Source: KBS-96 sp963722585 (GTDB taxonomy: Bacteria; Acidobacteriota; Terriglobia; Bryobacterales; Bryobacteraceae). From it: a DNA stretch of 64,000 bases. The stretch lies in assembly GCA_963722585.1 (NCBI GenBank), contig CAVRNU010000014.1:1-64000 (forward strand), read 5' to 3'. The position numbers and the translations under genes were made by a program. The notes under the pieces are model-generated. The model worked only from the letters and a program-made list of their open reading frames with translations, was not told the DNA's origin and searched no databases. Below, piece by piece: positions 1 through 8,763 of the stretch (positions are counted from its first letter, which is position 1; each line of letters starts with the position of its first letter).

Positions 1-815
1 TACCCGCCTTTTCGCGCAAGCCGCTGTTCGGCTATAAGGCCGTTGCATATTCAAGCGTTGCTATCGCCGTGCTCGGGTTTCTGGTTTGGGGCCATCACAT
101 GTTTGTGGCTGGCGAGTCGGTATATTCTGCCTTGGCATTTTCTTTCTTCAGTTTTTGCGTGGCCGTTCCTTCCGCCATAAAAGTTTTTAACTGGACCGCA
201 ACCATGTACGGAGGGTCGGTCTCGTGGGATACGCCTATGTTGTACGCAATCGGCTTCATCGGCCTGTTCACGATCGGCGGCATGACGGGATTATTTCTTG
301 CCTCGCTGGGAATGGACGTCCATATGCACGACACCTACTTCGTGATCGCCCATTTCCATTACATTATGGTTGGCGGAACAGTTATGGCGTATCTAGGCGG
401 CGTACACTACTGGTGGCCGAAGATCAGCGGGAAAATGTACCCCGAGGGATTGGCGAAGCTCTCGGCCCTGATTGTCTTTATCGGCTTCAACCTCACATTT
501 TTTCCGCAGTTCGTGCTCGGGTATCTCGGGATGCCGCGCCGGTACGCTGCCTACCCTGACGAGTTTCAGATGCTTCACGTGCTCTCGACGGCGGGCGCTT
601 CCATTCTCGGTGTCGGGTACGTGCTGCCGTTGTGTTACCTCATTTGGGCGTGGAAGTACGGAAGAGATGCAAGTCCAAATCCCTGGCGCGCGACAGGTCT
701 CGAGTGGAAAAGCTCATCCCCTCCACCCACACATAACTTCGAAGTGCCTCCTATCGTTACCGCCGAACTCCCCTACGATTACGAGGCGATGAAGGAGGAA
801 CTGCAACTTGTCTGA
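1..815 (+). CDS. coxA: Cytochrome c oxidase subunit I, 3' part
   Basis: This is the C-terminal ~270 residues of the haem-copper oxidase catalytic subunit; the frame is open from base 3, so the gene begins before the window. The Trp-Gly-His-His-Met-Phe stretch near residue 32 of the visible part carries the two adjacent CuB histidines. The later His-Asp-Thr-Tyr-Phe-Val-Ile-Ala-His-Phe-His segment holds the haem a3 and haem a ligands. Several hydrophobic helices follow. The subunit reduces oxygen and pumps protons in the inner membrane. Its stop overlaps the TTG start of the subunit III gene by 8 bp, so the two are probably translationally coupled. Identity is certain; aa3 versus another A-type oxidase is inferred. 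Confidence 0.97.
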   Translation, partial: PAFSRKPLFGYKAVAYSSVAIAVLGFLVWGHHMFVAGESVYSALAFSFFSFCVAVPSAIKVFNWTATMYGGSVSWDTPMLYAIGFIGLFTIGGMTGLFLASLGMDVHMHDTYFVIAHFHYIMVGGTVMAYLGGVHYWWPKISGKMYPEGLAKLSALIVFIGFNLTFFPQFVLGYLGMPRRYAAYPDEFQMLHVLSTAGASILGVGYVLPLCYLIWAWKYGRDASPNPWRATGLEWKSSSPPPTHNFEVPPIVTAELPYDYEAMKEELQLV

Positions 816-1458
816 GCTGGCCAGACTCGCCTGCCGCGAGCAGTTTGTAACACCTGCACAGCAACGCGAAACTGCGAACATCGGGATGTGGCTTTTCCTG
901 GCGAGCGAGATCATGATGTTCGGCGGGCTGTTCACGGCGTACACGGTCTATCGCATGAGCCACCCGCAGGCTTTCGATGCCGGCAGTGCCGATATGAATA
1001 TCCTGCTCGGGTCGATCAATACCGCGATCCTGCTGACCAGCAGCCTGATGCTGGCATTCGCCGAGCACAGCGCTCAAGCCGGCAGCCGGCGACTGCTCGC
1101 TTTGTTCCTAATCGCCACCATGGTGATCGGATTAATATTTCTCGGAATCAAGTTCACGGAGTACTACCAACACTTTCAGGAACACAAGGCGCCCGGCTTC
1201 TGGTTTGAAGACTCAAGCCCATACGCAAGCGGTATACAGATGTTCTTCGTCTTCTACTTCATCATGACGGGGCTTCACGCGGTCCACATGATTGTCGGAC
1301 TAGGAATTCTTTCGGTCTTGCTGTTCCGCAGTTTTTTAGGCACTTTTACAGCTGAGTACCACACGCCGATTCTCTTTGGCGGACTCTACTGGCACTTCGT
1401 CGATATCATCTGGATTTTCCTGTACGCGATCTTCTATCTGCCGGGGTTGCACAAATGA
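808..1458 (+). CDS. coxC: Cytochrome c oxidase subunit III
   Basis: A 216-residue polytopic membrane protein of the CoxC/CtaE family, the third core subunit of haem-copper oxidases. Family features visible are Trp-Leu-Phe-Leu-Ala-Ser-Glu-Ile-Met near residue 30, the conserved helix Gly-Leu-His-Ala-Val-His-Met near residue 152, and the C-terminal Tyr-Trp-His-Phe-Val-Asp-Ile-Ile-Trp motif. The start is TTG at 808; an AAGGAGG at about 791-797 lies at good spacing and supports it. The gene overlaps coxA by 8 bp, and its stop overlaps the next ATG as ATGA, so the cluster is one operon. Confidence 0.95.
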   Translation: MSELARLACREQFVTPAQQRETANIGMWLFLASEIMMFGGLFTAYTVYRMSHPQAFDAGSADMNILLGSINTAILLTSSLMLAFAEHSAQAGSRRLLALFLIATMVIGLIFLGIKFTEYYQHFQEHKAPGFWFEDSSPYASGIQMFFVFYFIMTGLHAVHMIVGLGILSVLLFRSFLGTFTAEYHTPILFGGLYWHFVDIIWIFLYAIFYLPGLHK

Positions 1459-1754
1459 ACGAGCCGACCTTAGCGCGGAAAACTTATACGTTTGCGTGGC
1501 TCGGACTGCTCGGCCTTACTTTGTTGAACACGCTGATCGCGTTCATCAATTTAGGACCGTGGAGCACCGTCATCGCGGTAGGCATCGCGACGATCATGGC
1601 GTCACTGGTGGCGGGTTTTCTGATGCATGCTCTATTTGAAGCTAAGATCATCCGCATTATCCTTGCGGGAGGCGTGATCTGGTTTCTCATTTTGGTTTCC
1701 TTGACGCTGACCGATTATATTACTCGCGGGTGGTTGCCATTTCCTGGCAAATAA
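1455..1754 (+). CDS. Cytochrome c oxidase subunit IV (CtaF-like)
   Basis: A 99-residue protein with three predicted membrane helices (roughly residues 12-32, 37-60 and 68-90), the size and topology of the bacterial subunit IV (COX4_pro) family. It is an accessory subunit of the oxidase. ATGA overlap with coxC and a position directly after subunit III match the usual cox gene order. The sequence itself is weakly conserved, so the call rests partly on context. Confidence 0.85.
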   Translation: MNEPTLARKTYTFAWLGLLGLTLLNTLIAFINLGPWSTVIAVGIATIMASLVAGFLMHALFEAKIIRIILAGGVIWFLILVSLTLTDYITRGWLPFPGK

Positions 1755-1783
1755 GCGAGATGTGTGGTTCAGGAAGCTGCCCT

Positions 1784-2005
1784 ATGAAGCTTGATCCAGA
1801 CACTACAGTGGCCACTTTGCTTGCCGCGATCCCGAGCTCCATGTTGGTGCTCAAGAGGTTCGGCATCCTAAGTGGCGACGAGAATAAGACTCTTCGCCAG
1901 GTTTGCGAGGCCCGCGGGATCGAATTTGAGCAGTTCTTGAGTGCGATGAACGAGATCAACTGGAAGAAAGAGTTGCCGATGAGGGACGCTCCCGAGAAGC
2001 GTTGA
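1784..2005 (+). CDS. Small DUF542/ScdA-N-like protein
   Basis: A ~73-residue soluble protein starting Met-Lys-Leu-Asp-Pro-Asp-Thr-Thr-Val-Ala. The pattern of 'threonine-valine-ala..leu-leu-ala..ile-pro-ser' followed by a 'phe-gly-ile' segment resembles the short N-terminal domain (DUF542) of ScdA/RIC iron-sulfur repair proteins, but the usual Cys-Cys pair after Phe-Gly-Ile is absent (Leu-Ser-Gly-Asp here). ATG 1784 is chosen because AGGA at 1771-1774 is correctly spaced; an in-frame ATG at 1760 would add Met-Cys-Gly-Ser-Gly-Ser-Cys-Pro. It follows subunit IV by 29 bp and is probably in the oxidase operon. A role in cofactor repair is only a suggestion. Confidence 0.6.
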   Translation: MKLDPDTTVATLLAAIPSSMLVLKRFGILSGDENKTLRQVCEARGIEFEQFLSAMNEINWKKELPMRDAPEKR

Positions 2006-2182
2006 ATTGTAAACTACCGCGGGCGCGTCCGACATCGTGCCTAAGCATGCAACACTAGCAGCTAGACGGCTTCTCCCAAGGATTCTTCCTTAATTTGCGC
2101 TACTTCTTGGAAGCCGGTGTGCTCTTAAGAGCCGCATCGAAAACGATGATCTTCAGAATCGGAGCCTCTATCGAACTGGCGG

Positions 2183-2596
2183 TTAGACGTGCGAGACTCG
2201 CACTGTGTTAGTTCTCGCGGCCAATGTGGAACTAACGATCGAGAACACAAACACGATCACGCCAACGCACAAGCTGTTAATTAAACGACCTGTACTGTCC
2301 GTGTAACCGTAGACCCAAGGTGAAATGAAAGCCCAAATCCCGAGCACCATGTTGCACCAGCTCAGAGCAGTCAAATTGGCCGGTCGCCCGACTCGAGTGC
2401 ATCCTAAGATGAACATGATCGCCCCGATGATCCAGGAATTCCAGGCACTCGGGTGCATGTAAGCGCCGTACACCCAGGGTGACACGAAAAACCATATACC
2501 AGCGAGCAGCACGATTGTGCTCGCGACCCTTACGCCCTTAAGCCGCGCAGGGCTCTCCATACTCGTACCGCTGTATGTTGGCTCATTCGGTGCCAT
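2183..2596 (-). CDS. SPW-repeat membrane protein
   Basis: A 137-residue inner-membrane protein with four hydrophobic segments arranged as two repeats. Each repeat ends in Ser-Pro-Trp-Val-Tyr-Gly (near residues 39-44 and 92-97), the signature of the SPW repeat family. The ATG is preceded by a near-perfect ribosome site, AGGAGGTTAATGTC. The function of this family is unknown; it is often found as single stress-associated genes. It stands alone, convergent with the oxidase operon. Confidence 0.9.
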   Translation of the reverse strand: MAPNEPTYSGTSMESPARLKGVRVASTIVLLAGIWFFVSPWVYGAYMHPSAWNSWIIGAIMFILGCTRVGRPANLTALSWCNMVLGIWAFISPWVYGYTDSTGRLINSLCVGVIVFVFSIVSSTLAARTNTVRVSHV

Positions 2597-3116
2597 GACA
2601 TTAACCTCCTATTTCTATAGACGCAATAACTTTGCACGAGGTTAGTGTGTGCGACGCATAATTGATCCTGACATAAGTTAGAGCGATCCCAGTGTCGGGA
2701 TGCAGACTATTGAGAGCTGCGAGTGGAGTGCGGCCGGTCTCCCCGGGTAAGAGCAGCGTCTCAAGTTTCAGAAGACTGGTGAGAAAGAATAGCGCAAACG
2801 AGCTCGGCTGCGCCATCAGCAGAAGGCGATCCGAATCCACTCAGTAGCGCCCTCCAAGGCAACGACATTCGTCTCCTCAGTCCGAACTGAAGCTTCAATA
2901 AGAGACTGCCTCACGTCTACTTACGCCCAACGTAAATCCCGCTGATCCGGTATTCGGGGAACGGAAAAAATACCGTTTCGACGGGATTACTGTCATTAGT
3001 CGTTTTTGCTTATTGTGGCCTTAGAGGTGACTTACAGCAGAGGTTGTGTAAAACAAACGACTGGCCATGGACTCTGTTGGCGCACACCTATCACACAGGC
3101 GAACTGCAGGAGGCGA
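2597..3116. other. Intergenic region without a supported gene
   Basis: About 520 bp upstream of the SPW gene. Short open frames exist on both strands (for example 2601-2840 minus) but have no recognisable domain, no clear ribosome site and unusual composition. The segment 2920-3010 is comparatively AT-rich and could hold promoters, but no clean hexamer pair is visible. Confidence 0.5.
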
Positions 3117-3299
3117 ATGCGCATTCAACATTGTGTGATTCAGGGAGATGAATGTCCTTATATTTGCGCGCTCGGCGTTCCCGATTTCGCGCTTGAGGAT
3201 TCGGGACACGCTGAGAAGGCCACGTTGCATGCGGACGGATCGATGCTGGTTGAGTGGCAGGCGCAGGGTAGCAAGGTTGTCAAACGGCGGTTTATCTAA
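3117..3299 (+). CDS. Possible 60-residue hypothetical protein
   Basis: A short frame starting at an ATG with AGGAGG only three to four bases upstream, giving a 60-residue acidic protein with three cysteines near its N-terminus. The open frame extends further upstream, but this start is the only one with a ribosome site. It ends 8 bp inside the 3' end of the opposing dead glycosyltransferase. No family is recognised. The ribosome site is the only positive evidence. Confidence 0.3.
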   Translation: MRIQHCVIQGDECPYICALGVPDFALEDSGHAEKATLHADGSMLVEWQAQGSKVVKRRFI

Positions 3300-3837
3300 A
3301 GGAGCGACGGAAAAGCGCCCGAAGTGGAGCTGATCGCGGCATTGGCTTCCGCAAGGACAGGCCAAATCGTTCCGGGATGGTCTTGAGGTGCAGCAGCGCT
3401 CGGGCCCGCGCGAACAATTCGTTTTTGCCCTCGACGTCCACTGGTCCGATATAACGGATCTGCTTATTGTCAATGTGAGGCTGCACCTGTCCGCGGAAGT
3501 ATTCTTCATCCTGGACAATACCAGCGATAAGCAGTGGCAGCCCGCTCATGAGCGCAACCTCGATTGCTAAATGGACGCCCTTGTCCGGTTGCGCTTCGGA
3601 GATGTGAAGGTATTCCGCGACCTTGGGATCGACGGAGGAATCTTCTTCATAGCCCCGGTCGATCACGGCGTGCAGGCGAGCACGGGTCCGAGAATCTCTG
3701 CTGGCGAACAAAGTCACGTCCCAACCACGGGCGACAAGTCCTTCGGTGATGTTACTGGCCACTGTCTCCCAGGCGCCGTATTGCTGGGGAGGCGTTCGCC
3801 AGGCTACCGGTGCGAGGACCGCTACTCTCTTAGTCAT
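3292..3837 (-). pseudogene. Decayed GT4 glycosyltransferase
   Basis: The first ~82 residues match the N-terminal Rossmann half of GT4 glycosyltransferases (start Met-Thr-Lys-Arg-Val-Ala-Val-Leu-Ala-Pro-Val, acceptor-loop residues Gln-Tyr-Gly-Ala-Trp-Glu). After Tyr-Leu-His-Ile-Ser-Glu-Ala the frame jumps directly to Pro-Asp-Lys-Gly-Val-His-Leu-Ala, which belongs to the C-terminal half; by family comparison roughly 100 residues are missing. After Pro-Glu-Arg-Phe-Gly-Leu the frame is lost: restoring one base near 3358-3360 recovers the family motif Val-Leu-Ala-Glu-Ala-Asn-Ala-Ala. The remaining C-terminus is absent. Three independent lesions make this a pseudogene. It was the third gene of the GT/GH130 operon, 17 bp after GH130. 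Confidence 0.85.
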
Positions 3838-3854
3838 GCCGATCGACGATCTTC

Positions 3855-5315
3855 CTAGTACATCGCAGCCAGCACCTCATCGAGTGGAACGGTCGCGAAA
3901 CCGGTAGCGTGATCGGCCAGACCATAGGGAATGATCAGTTCGCCTTTGTGGAGCAGAGCGCCGCAAGTGTAAACGACGTTGGGCACATATCCTTCCCGTT
4001 CGTTCTCGTTCGGCTTGAGCAAGGGTTCGCGAAGACGCCCGATAACCTTGCTGGGATCATCGCGATCCAACAAAAACGCGCCAATGCAGTACTTTCGCAT
4101 CGGGCCGACGCCGTGGCTGAGCACCAGCCAGCCTGCTTCCGTCTCGATGGGGGACCCGCAATTACCGAGCTGGACCAGCTCCCAAGGGAATGTAGGTTTA
4201 ACGAGAACCTTGCGTTCACGCCAAAAGTACACGTCGTTGGAGAACATAAGATAGATGTTCTCGTTATCCTGGCGGGAGAGCATCGTATAAAGGCCGTCGA
4301 TTTTCCGGGGAAAGATGGCCATCCCTTTGTTTTCCGCGGCGGGACCATTCAGGGTAATGAACCGGAAGCGGAGGAAGTCAGACGTCTCCACTAACTCTGG
4401 GACGATTACTTTGCCATCATAGGCGGTGAAGGTTGCGTAATAGACGGGACTGCCATCATCGTTGTGGAAGCAGACGAACCGGGCGTCTTCGATGCCGTTG
4501 CGTTGCGAGGGAGTGGCGGGGAAAAGGACGCGTTCGGACAACTGCTGTTCGGGCTGGAATTGAACTTCGTAGTTAGACCGGGCTAGCGTCCAAATGCCCC
4601 GAGCCGCATTCGGATCCTCTTGCGCCACTCCATCCGGTGGACGGGACTGCTCCACTTCTGCTTCGAGACTACCCCGAAGCTCTTCCAGTGTGAAGGACTC
4701 GCCGAGTTTCTTCATGACCCGGCGCGTGAACCCGCTGGTCAGTCCCAGTTCACAGAGTTTCCGTTCGAACGACGGCTTCTCATACAAGGGGTTTGGGATT
4801 TGACGCGGCTCGGTGAGAAAGCCCGCGGGGGTTAATACCTCTATCCGCTGGTCGGGATGGACGATACCGGTTCGAAAAGTGATGGAGGAAATGTGTCCCT
4901 CGCCCGTGGCGCGCAAGCTGAGAATAAACCGCAGAGCGCCGGCTGGCAGACCAGTCTGGTCAGGGTGAGGAATGATGGAGGGATTGAAGAGCGCAGCGGA
5001 TTCTAAAGAGTATTCGGCTAGAAAATAGGAGCCGATCAACAGCCGTCTTTGTTCAGACGGTTCTTTATCCGTCACCAGCAGGTCGCGTACTTGTTCAAAG
5101 CGTTCCAGGAAGAGTTGGCGGATCTGCTGGTGCCGCTGAGAGAATTCAGCGGAGACTTCGTCCAGAAGGGACGCGATCTGATCTTCCGGGAGCGACATGA
5201 TCCTGCCGATGATCCCGGCGACCCGTTGGGCATTCCCTGGATGGAAGGGCCTCAGAAGAACACGTGATTGGTCGGGCTTGAGGATCGTGGTGGTTCGTTT
5301 GAGGTGAATTGACAT
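3855..5315 (-). CDS. GH130-family glycoside phosphorylase/hydrolase
   Basis: A 486-residue cytoplasmic protein (no signal peptide) with a ~150-residue helical N-terminal extension and a five-bladed propeller of the GH130 type. Typical GH130 segments are visible: Asn-Gly-Ile-Glu-Asp-Ala-Arg-Phe-Val near residue 275, Gly-Ser-Pro-Ile-Glu-Thr-Glu-Ala-Gly-Trp-Leu near 390, the following His-Gly-Val, and Tyr-Val-Pro-Asn-Val-Val-Tyr-Thr-Cys-Gly near 448. GH130 enzymes act on beta-mannosides, mostly by phosphorolysis. The start ATG has no strong ribosome site. It lies 40 bp downstream of the large glycosyltransferase, pointing to synthesis or turnover of a mannose-containing glycan. The exact linkage cannot be read from sequence. 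Confidence 0.88.
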   Translation of the reverse strand: MSIHLKRTTTILKPDQSRVLLRPFHPGNAQRVAGIIGRIMSLPEDQIASLLDEVSAEFSQRHQQIRQLFLERFEQVRDLLVTDKEPSEQRRLLIGSYFLAEYSLESAALFNPSIIPHPDQTGLPAGALRFILSLRATGEGHISSITFRTGIVHPDQRIEVLTPAGFLTEPRQIPNPLYEKPSFERKLCELGLTSGFTRRVMKKLGESFTLEELRGSLEAEVEQSRPPDGVAQEDPNAARGIWTLARSNYEVQFQPEQQLSERVLFPATPSQRNGIEDARFVCFHNDDGSPVYYATFTAYDGKVIVPELVETSDFLRFRFITLNGPAAENKGMAIFPRKIDGLYTMLSRQDNENIYLMFSNDVYFWRERKVLVKPTFPWELVQLGNCGSPIETEAGWLVLSHGVGPMRKYCIGAFLLDRDDPSKVIGRLREPLLKPNENEREGYVPNVVYTCGALLHKGELIIPYGLADHATGFATVPLDEVLAAMY

Positions 5316-5355
5316 GGGATGGTTGTTCCAGGAAATGAGACGGGAAGTATCGCGA

Positions 5356-7662
5356 TCACTCTTCGACGGCGATAGGCTCCTTAAAACTTGCCAGTATATT
5401 TTGCGCCAACCGCATCTCCGCCAATGAAAGCAAGAAGGCTAAAGTTGACTCCGCTCCCTGGTTCCCATTGACCCGATCTACATGCAACCCATCGCGACAG
5501 CCGCCTGTCTCGGGAGAGTAGAGTTCCAATCCGAGATCGTTCCAGCCGATGAACCAATCAAAGGCACGTTGCGCGTGTTCGTACCACCAGAAGTCGGATG
5601 TGGCGCGATAGGCTTCAAGACAAGCCGAGACCGTTGCTTGCGCCTCAATGGGCTGCTGGTCGAAATTGGCCCGCGTGCCGCCACGGCGGTAGAACCCATT
5701 GCTGCCGATGGGCCGAAAGTGATCCTTCTCGGACATCTGCAATTCGGTCAGCCAGCGTAGGGCCAGCAGTCCGCGCTCAAGCACCGCTTGTTGTCCGGTT
5801 GCCTGTCCGCTCAAAATCAAGGCGTGCGCGAGCTTCGCGTTGTCGTACGACAGTTCCTCTTCAAACCATTGCCAGTCCGGCTGCGCAGTTGCTTCGAAGA
5901 GCTCCATGAGCCGGCAAGTAAGTGTCTCTCGGGTTTGGTTGACCAAGCTGTCGCCGCTCAACCGGCGCAGATATTCATGGATGCCGATCAGGCCGAACGC
6001 CCACGCCCGCGGCGAAGTGAACCCCGTCAACGCGGGCAATGCCAGCGCGAACAGCTGTCCAGCCATCATCTGGAAGCTCCGAAAGGGCGAACTCCCCACG
6101 CCTACCCCCAGCGCCCAGAGCGCCCTCCCGTGACAGTCCTCCGATCCCTGTTCGTCCAGCCAGCGCCGGTCAAAGCTCAAGTGGTTGTGGAAGCGTTTCG
6201 TTTCTAAATCGAAAGCATGATGGAGGAAAGCTGCAGAGGTGGTGGCCAGCGTCCGCACGCACTCCGGATCCTCGCCTAAATCACCGAGTAGCACGGCGAG
6301 GATGAAGGCCCGTGCATTGTCATCGGTGCAATAACCCTCGGAAAAATTTGGAACGCTGAAAACGGCATGTTGAAAGACGCCAGTCGAATCGGTCATCCGG
6401 CAGAGATGACTCAACTTCAACTCCGGCAGTTCTCGCGGCTTTTGGTCGAGCGTCTTCGTGGCAAGGGATTTGCGAGACAGCGCCGCCCCTTCAAGCCTCG
6501 ATAACTCGAAAGAACGGATATACATCTGTGCCACATTGCTCCAAACCATTTCGCGGCCTATCCGGTAGGCGTTCTTGCGAATGGCATGCCGGCGAGTGTC
6601 GTCGCGCAGCAACCCGGTCACCTCGCGTGCTATGGCCAGCGTGTCGCCGAATGGCACCAACACACCTCGGTCGTCCGCCAGCAATTCCGCAGCGTGCCAG
6701 TAGGGCGTTGAAACCACCGCTTTGCCAGCGCCAAACGCGTAGGCTAGCGTGCCTGAAGTGATCTGCGCTTCGTTAAGGTAAGGCGTGATATAAAGGTCCG
6801 CCGCGCCAATGAATTCCTTGAGATTCTCAAGGTCCACGAACTGGTTGTAGAAGATGACGTTCTTATCGACTTTGTTCTTCTTAGCGAGGATTTCGAGACT
6901 GAACCTGTAAGCTTCACCGTGCTCCCGCAGTTCATTAGGATGGGTGGCGCCGAGGACAATATAGACAACCTCGGGAAACTCCGCCAGAATTTGCGGCAGA
7001 GCATTGAGCGCATATTCGATGCCCTTGTTTGGCGAAAGCAGGCCGAACGTGAGCAACACCACCCGCCCTTCGACCCCGAACTGGTCCTTGAAATAAGTCG
7101 GATCGACGAAACCTACGTCGGGAATACCGTGCGGGATGAGATCGATCTTAGCCGGGGGCGCCTGGTAAATCTCCTGCAGCATCTGTCGTCCGCGCTCGGA
7201 CATTACCACGAGCCGGGTGGAGAGCGAGACTAACTCCTGCATTACGCGCCGTTGATCTGCTCTCGGCTCACGCAAAATAGTGTGAAGCGTTGTGACCACA
7301 GGCATTCTCAATTCGCGCAGGAATGCCAGGATGTGACCACCGACAGGCCCGCCGAAAATCCCGAACTCGTGCTGCAGGCAGACGATGTCCACGTTGCTGA
7401 TGTTGAGGAAGTCTGCGGCACGCAGATAGGACGACAGGTCCTGCTCCTCAATCTCGAAGCGGACCACTTCCGGGTACTCGTAGCCACCCTGTATGTCATT
7501 GACCGACACCGCGAGGCACTGGCTTTGGGGATGCGCGCTTGCGATGGAAGCAAGCAAGTCAGACGTAAACGTAGCAATGCCGCACTTGCGTGGCAAGTGG
7601 TCGCCAACAAAAGCAATCTTGCGAATTTTAGAAGTTTCTTTCAGGTGATCCTTTCTGCCCAA
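5356..7662 (-). CDS. Two-domain glycosyltransferase (GT4 plus helical C-terminal domain)
   Basis: A 768-residue protein. Residues ~15-390 form a GT4 glycosyltransferase: N-terminal Gly-Asp-His-Leu-Pro-Arg-Lys-Cys-Gly-Ile-Ala-Thr-Phe-Thr acceptor loop, Gly-Leu-Leu-Ser-Pro-Asn-Lys-Gly-Ile-Glu donor motif, and a late Phe-Gly-Ala-Gly-Lys-Ala-Val-Val segment. Residues ~400-760 are an alpha-helical, tryptophan-rich region resembling an (alpha/alpha) barrel (for example Tyr-Cys-Thr-Asp-Asp-Asn-Ala-Arg-Ala), often annotated only as an extension of such GTs. The start is TTG at 7660-7662; no ATG fits. It heads the operon with GH130 and the dead GT4. Sugar transfer from a nucleotide donor is secure; donor and product are not. 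Confidence 0.88.
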   Translation of the reverse strand: MGRKDHLKETSKIRKIAFVGDHLPRKCGIATFTSDLLASIASAHPQSQCLAVSVNDIQGGYEYPEVVRFEIEEQDLSSYLRAADFLNISNVDIVCLQHEFGIFGGPVGGHILAFLRELRMPVVTTLHTILREPRADQRRVMQELVSLSTRLVVMSERGRQMLQEIYQAPPAKIDLIPHGIPDVGFVDPTYFKDQFGVEGRVVLLTFGLLSPNKGIEYALNALPQILAEFPEVVYIVLGATHPNELREHGEAYRFSLEILAKKNKVDKNVIFYNQFVDLENLKEFIGAADLYITPYLNEAQITSGTLAYAFGAGKAVVSTPYWHAAELLADDRGVLVPFGDTLAIAREVTGLLRDDTRRHAIRKNAYRIGREMVWSNVAQMYIRSFELSRLEGAALSRKSLATKTLDQKPRELPELKLSHLCRMTDSTGVFQHAVFSVPNFSEGYCTDDNARAFILAVLLGDLGEDPECVRTLATTSAAFLHHAFDLETKRFHNHLSFDRRWLDEQGSEDCHGRALWALGVGVGSSPFRSFQMMAGQLFALALPALTGFTSPRAWAFGLIGIHEYLRRLSGDSLVNQTRETLTCRLMELFEATAQPDWQWFEEELSYDNAKLAHALILSGQATGQQAVLERGLLALRWLTELQMSEKDHFRPIGSNGFYRRGGTRANFDQQPIEAQATVSACLEAYRATSDFWWYEHAQRAFDWFIGWNDLGLELYSPETGGCRDGLHVDRVNGNQGAESTLAFLLSLAEMRLAQNILASFKEPIAVEE

Positions 7663-7809
7663 ACGATATACCTGTCGGGCGCGGAACTAACGGAGTAAAA
7701 CGGAACAGCGGGGTCGCTTTCGGCCCAGGGATCTTCACCCCACCAGACCGTTTTGTGACACATCCGATCTTGCCGGCCATCCCTGATAGATAAGCAGAAC
7801 GAAATCACG

Positions 7810-8763
7810 CTATCTTCGCGGTTGCTCGCTGGTTTGGAACCGAACAAATAGCGTTCCGTCCAAGCGTTTCGAAAGATCGACTGGATCTCCCAGCGAAACA
7901 TTCAGCGGATCCACCTGATAGTTCCATACATAAAAACCTATCAGTTCCGCTGGTCCATAGATTGTGGAAAAAGCGCCATCGACAGCATCGAGCCCGCAAG
8001 CGATCTTCACTCGCCCGATTCTTGGCGTGTTGAATCTGGCATCTACGGTGTGCCATCCATTTCCTAGGTATACCTCTGTATATGCGTGGAAATCCATTGG
8101 CGCCCCCGAGTCGAACGCTCCGACGTCTGGCAGATGTCCAGTGACATAACGACTCGGAATATTGAATGCGCGGCAGAGCACGCCTGTCGCATGTGCGAAA
8201 TCGCGGCAGACTCCGTACCCACGCTGGATGACCTGCGAGGCCGAGAGATCTGCCGCTCCCGAGCCAAAACGGTACTCGATGTTGTTATGTACCCAGTCGC
8301 AGATGGCCCGCACAGTCGGAGCCCCAGGGACGCATTGGCCAAAGTTCTTGAACGCAAATTCCATTAGCCTGTCCGCGTCGCAATAGCGGCTCGGCTGTGT
8401 GTATCGAAGCAACGATAGGGGTAGTTGTTCTACCCTCGACGCCGTCTCAGTCGTCAAATTGTGTTCTGGATACGAACTGACAGCTACTAATGCGTCGTGA
8501 CGGATCGTACTAACGCCGGGCTTTAGCAGGATTCGGTCGACGATATTGCCGTGCGAATCTGTCTCTTCAGTGCTGGCCAAATCAGGCTCGAAGCTTAGCA
8601 TCTCTTGCTGAATCCGTTGAGTACTGGATCGGCGTGGCCGCAAAATCATGTGGGCTGGCGTCAAAACAGCAGTGCGATATGTCAACTCGCAGCCTAGACG
8701 GATCCATATTGTGTCCGGAACGAAGTTGCTAGTGGTGTTCGTTCCGTCCGCTACAGCCGTCAT
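7810..8763 (-). CDS. Transglutaminase-like cysteine peptidase family protein
   Basis: A 317-residue protein with an N-terminal beta-sandwich region (residues ~20-120) and a C-terminal transglutaminase-like core. The catalytic triad is visible: Cys186 in Gly-Tyr-Gly-Val-Cys-Arg-Asp-Phe, His226 in Met-Asp-Phe-His-Ala-Tyr-Thr-Glu, and Asp241 in Thr-Val-Asp-Ala-Arg. Such bacterial proteins are usually peptidases or amidases, and no signal peptide is seen here. It ends 147 bp upstream of the glycosyltransferase on the same strand, so co-transcription with the carbohydrate cluster is possible but not required. Confidence 0.9.
   Translation of the reverse strand: MTAVADGTNTTSNFVPDTIWIRLGCELTYRTAVLTPAHMILRPRRSSTQRIQQEMLSFEPDLASTEETDSHGNIVDRILLKPGVSTIRHDALVAVSSYPEHNLTTETASRVEQLPLSLLRYTQPSRYCDADRLMEFAFKNFGQCVPGAPTVRAICDWVHNNIEYRFGSGAADLSASQVIQRGYGVCRDFAHATGVLCRAFNIPSRYVTGHLPDVGAFDSGAPMDFHAYTEVYLGNGWHTVDARFNTPRIGRVKIACGLDAVDGAFSTIYGPAELIGFYVWNYQVDPLNVSLGDPVDLSKRLDGTLFVRFQTSEQPRR

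Noticed and set aside
2601..2840. 79-residue minus-strand frame upstream of the SPW gene
   Set aside because: No ribosome site and no protein-like pattern; listed only as intergenic.
3021..3518. 165-residue minus-strand open frame
   Set aside because: Overlaps the 3' part of the GT4 pseudogene in another frame, Arg/Ser-rich, no domain.
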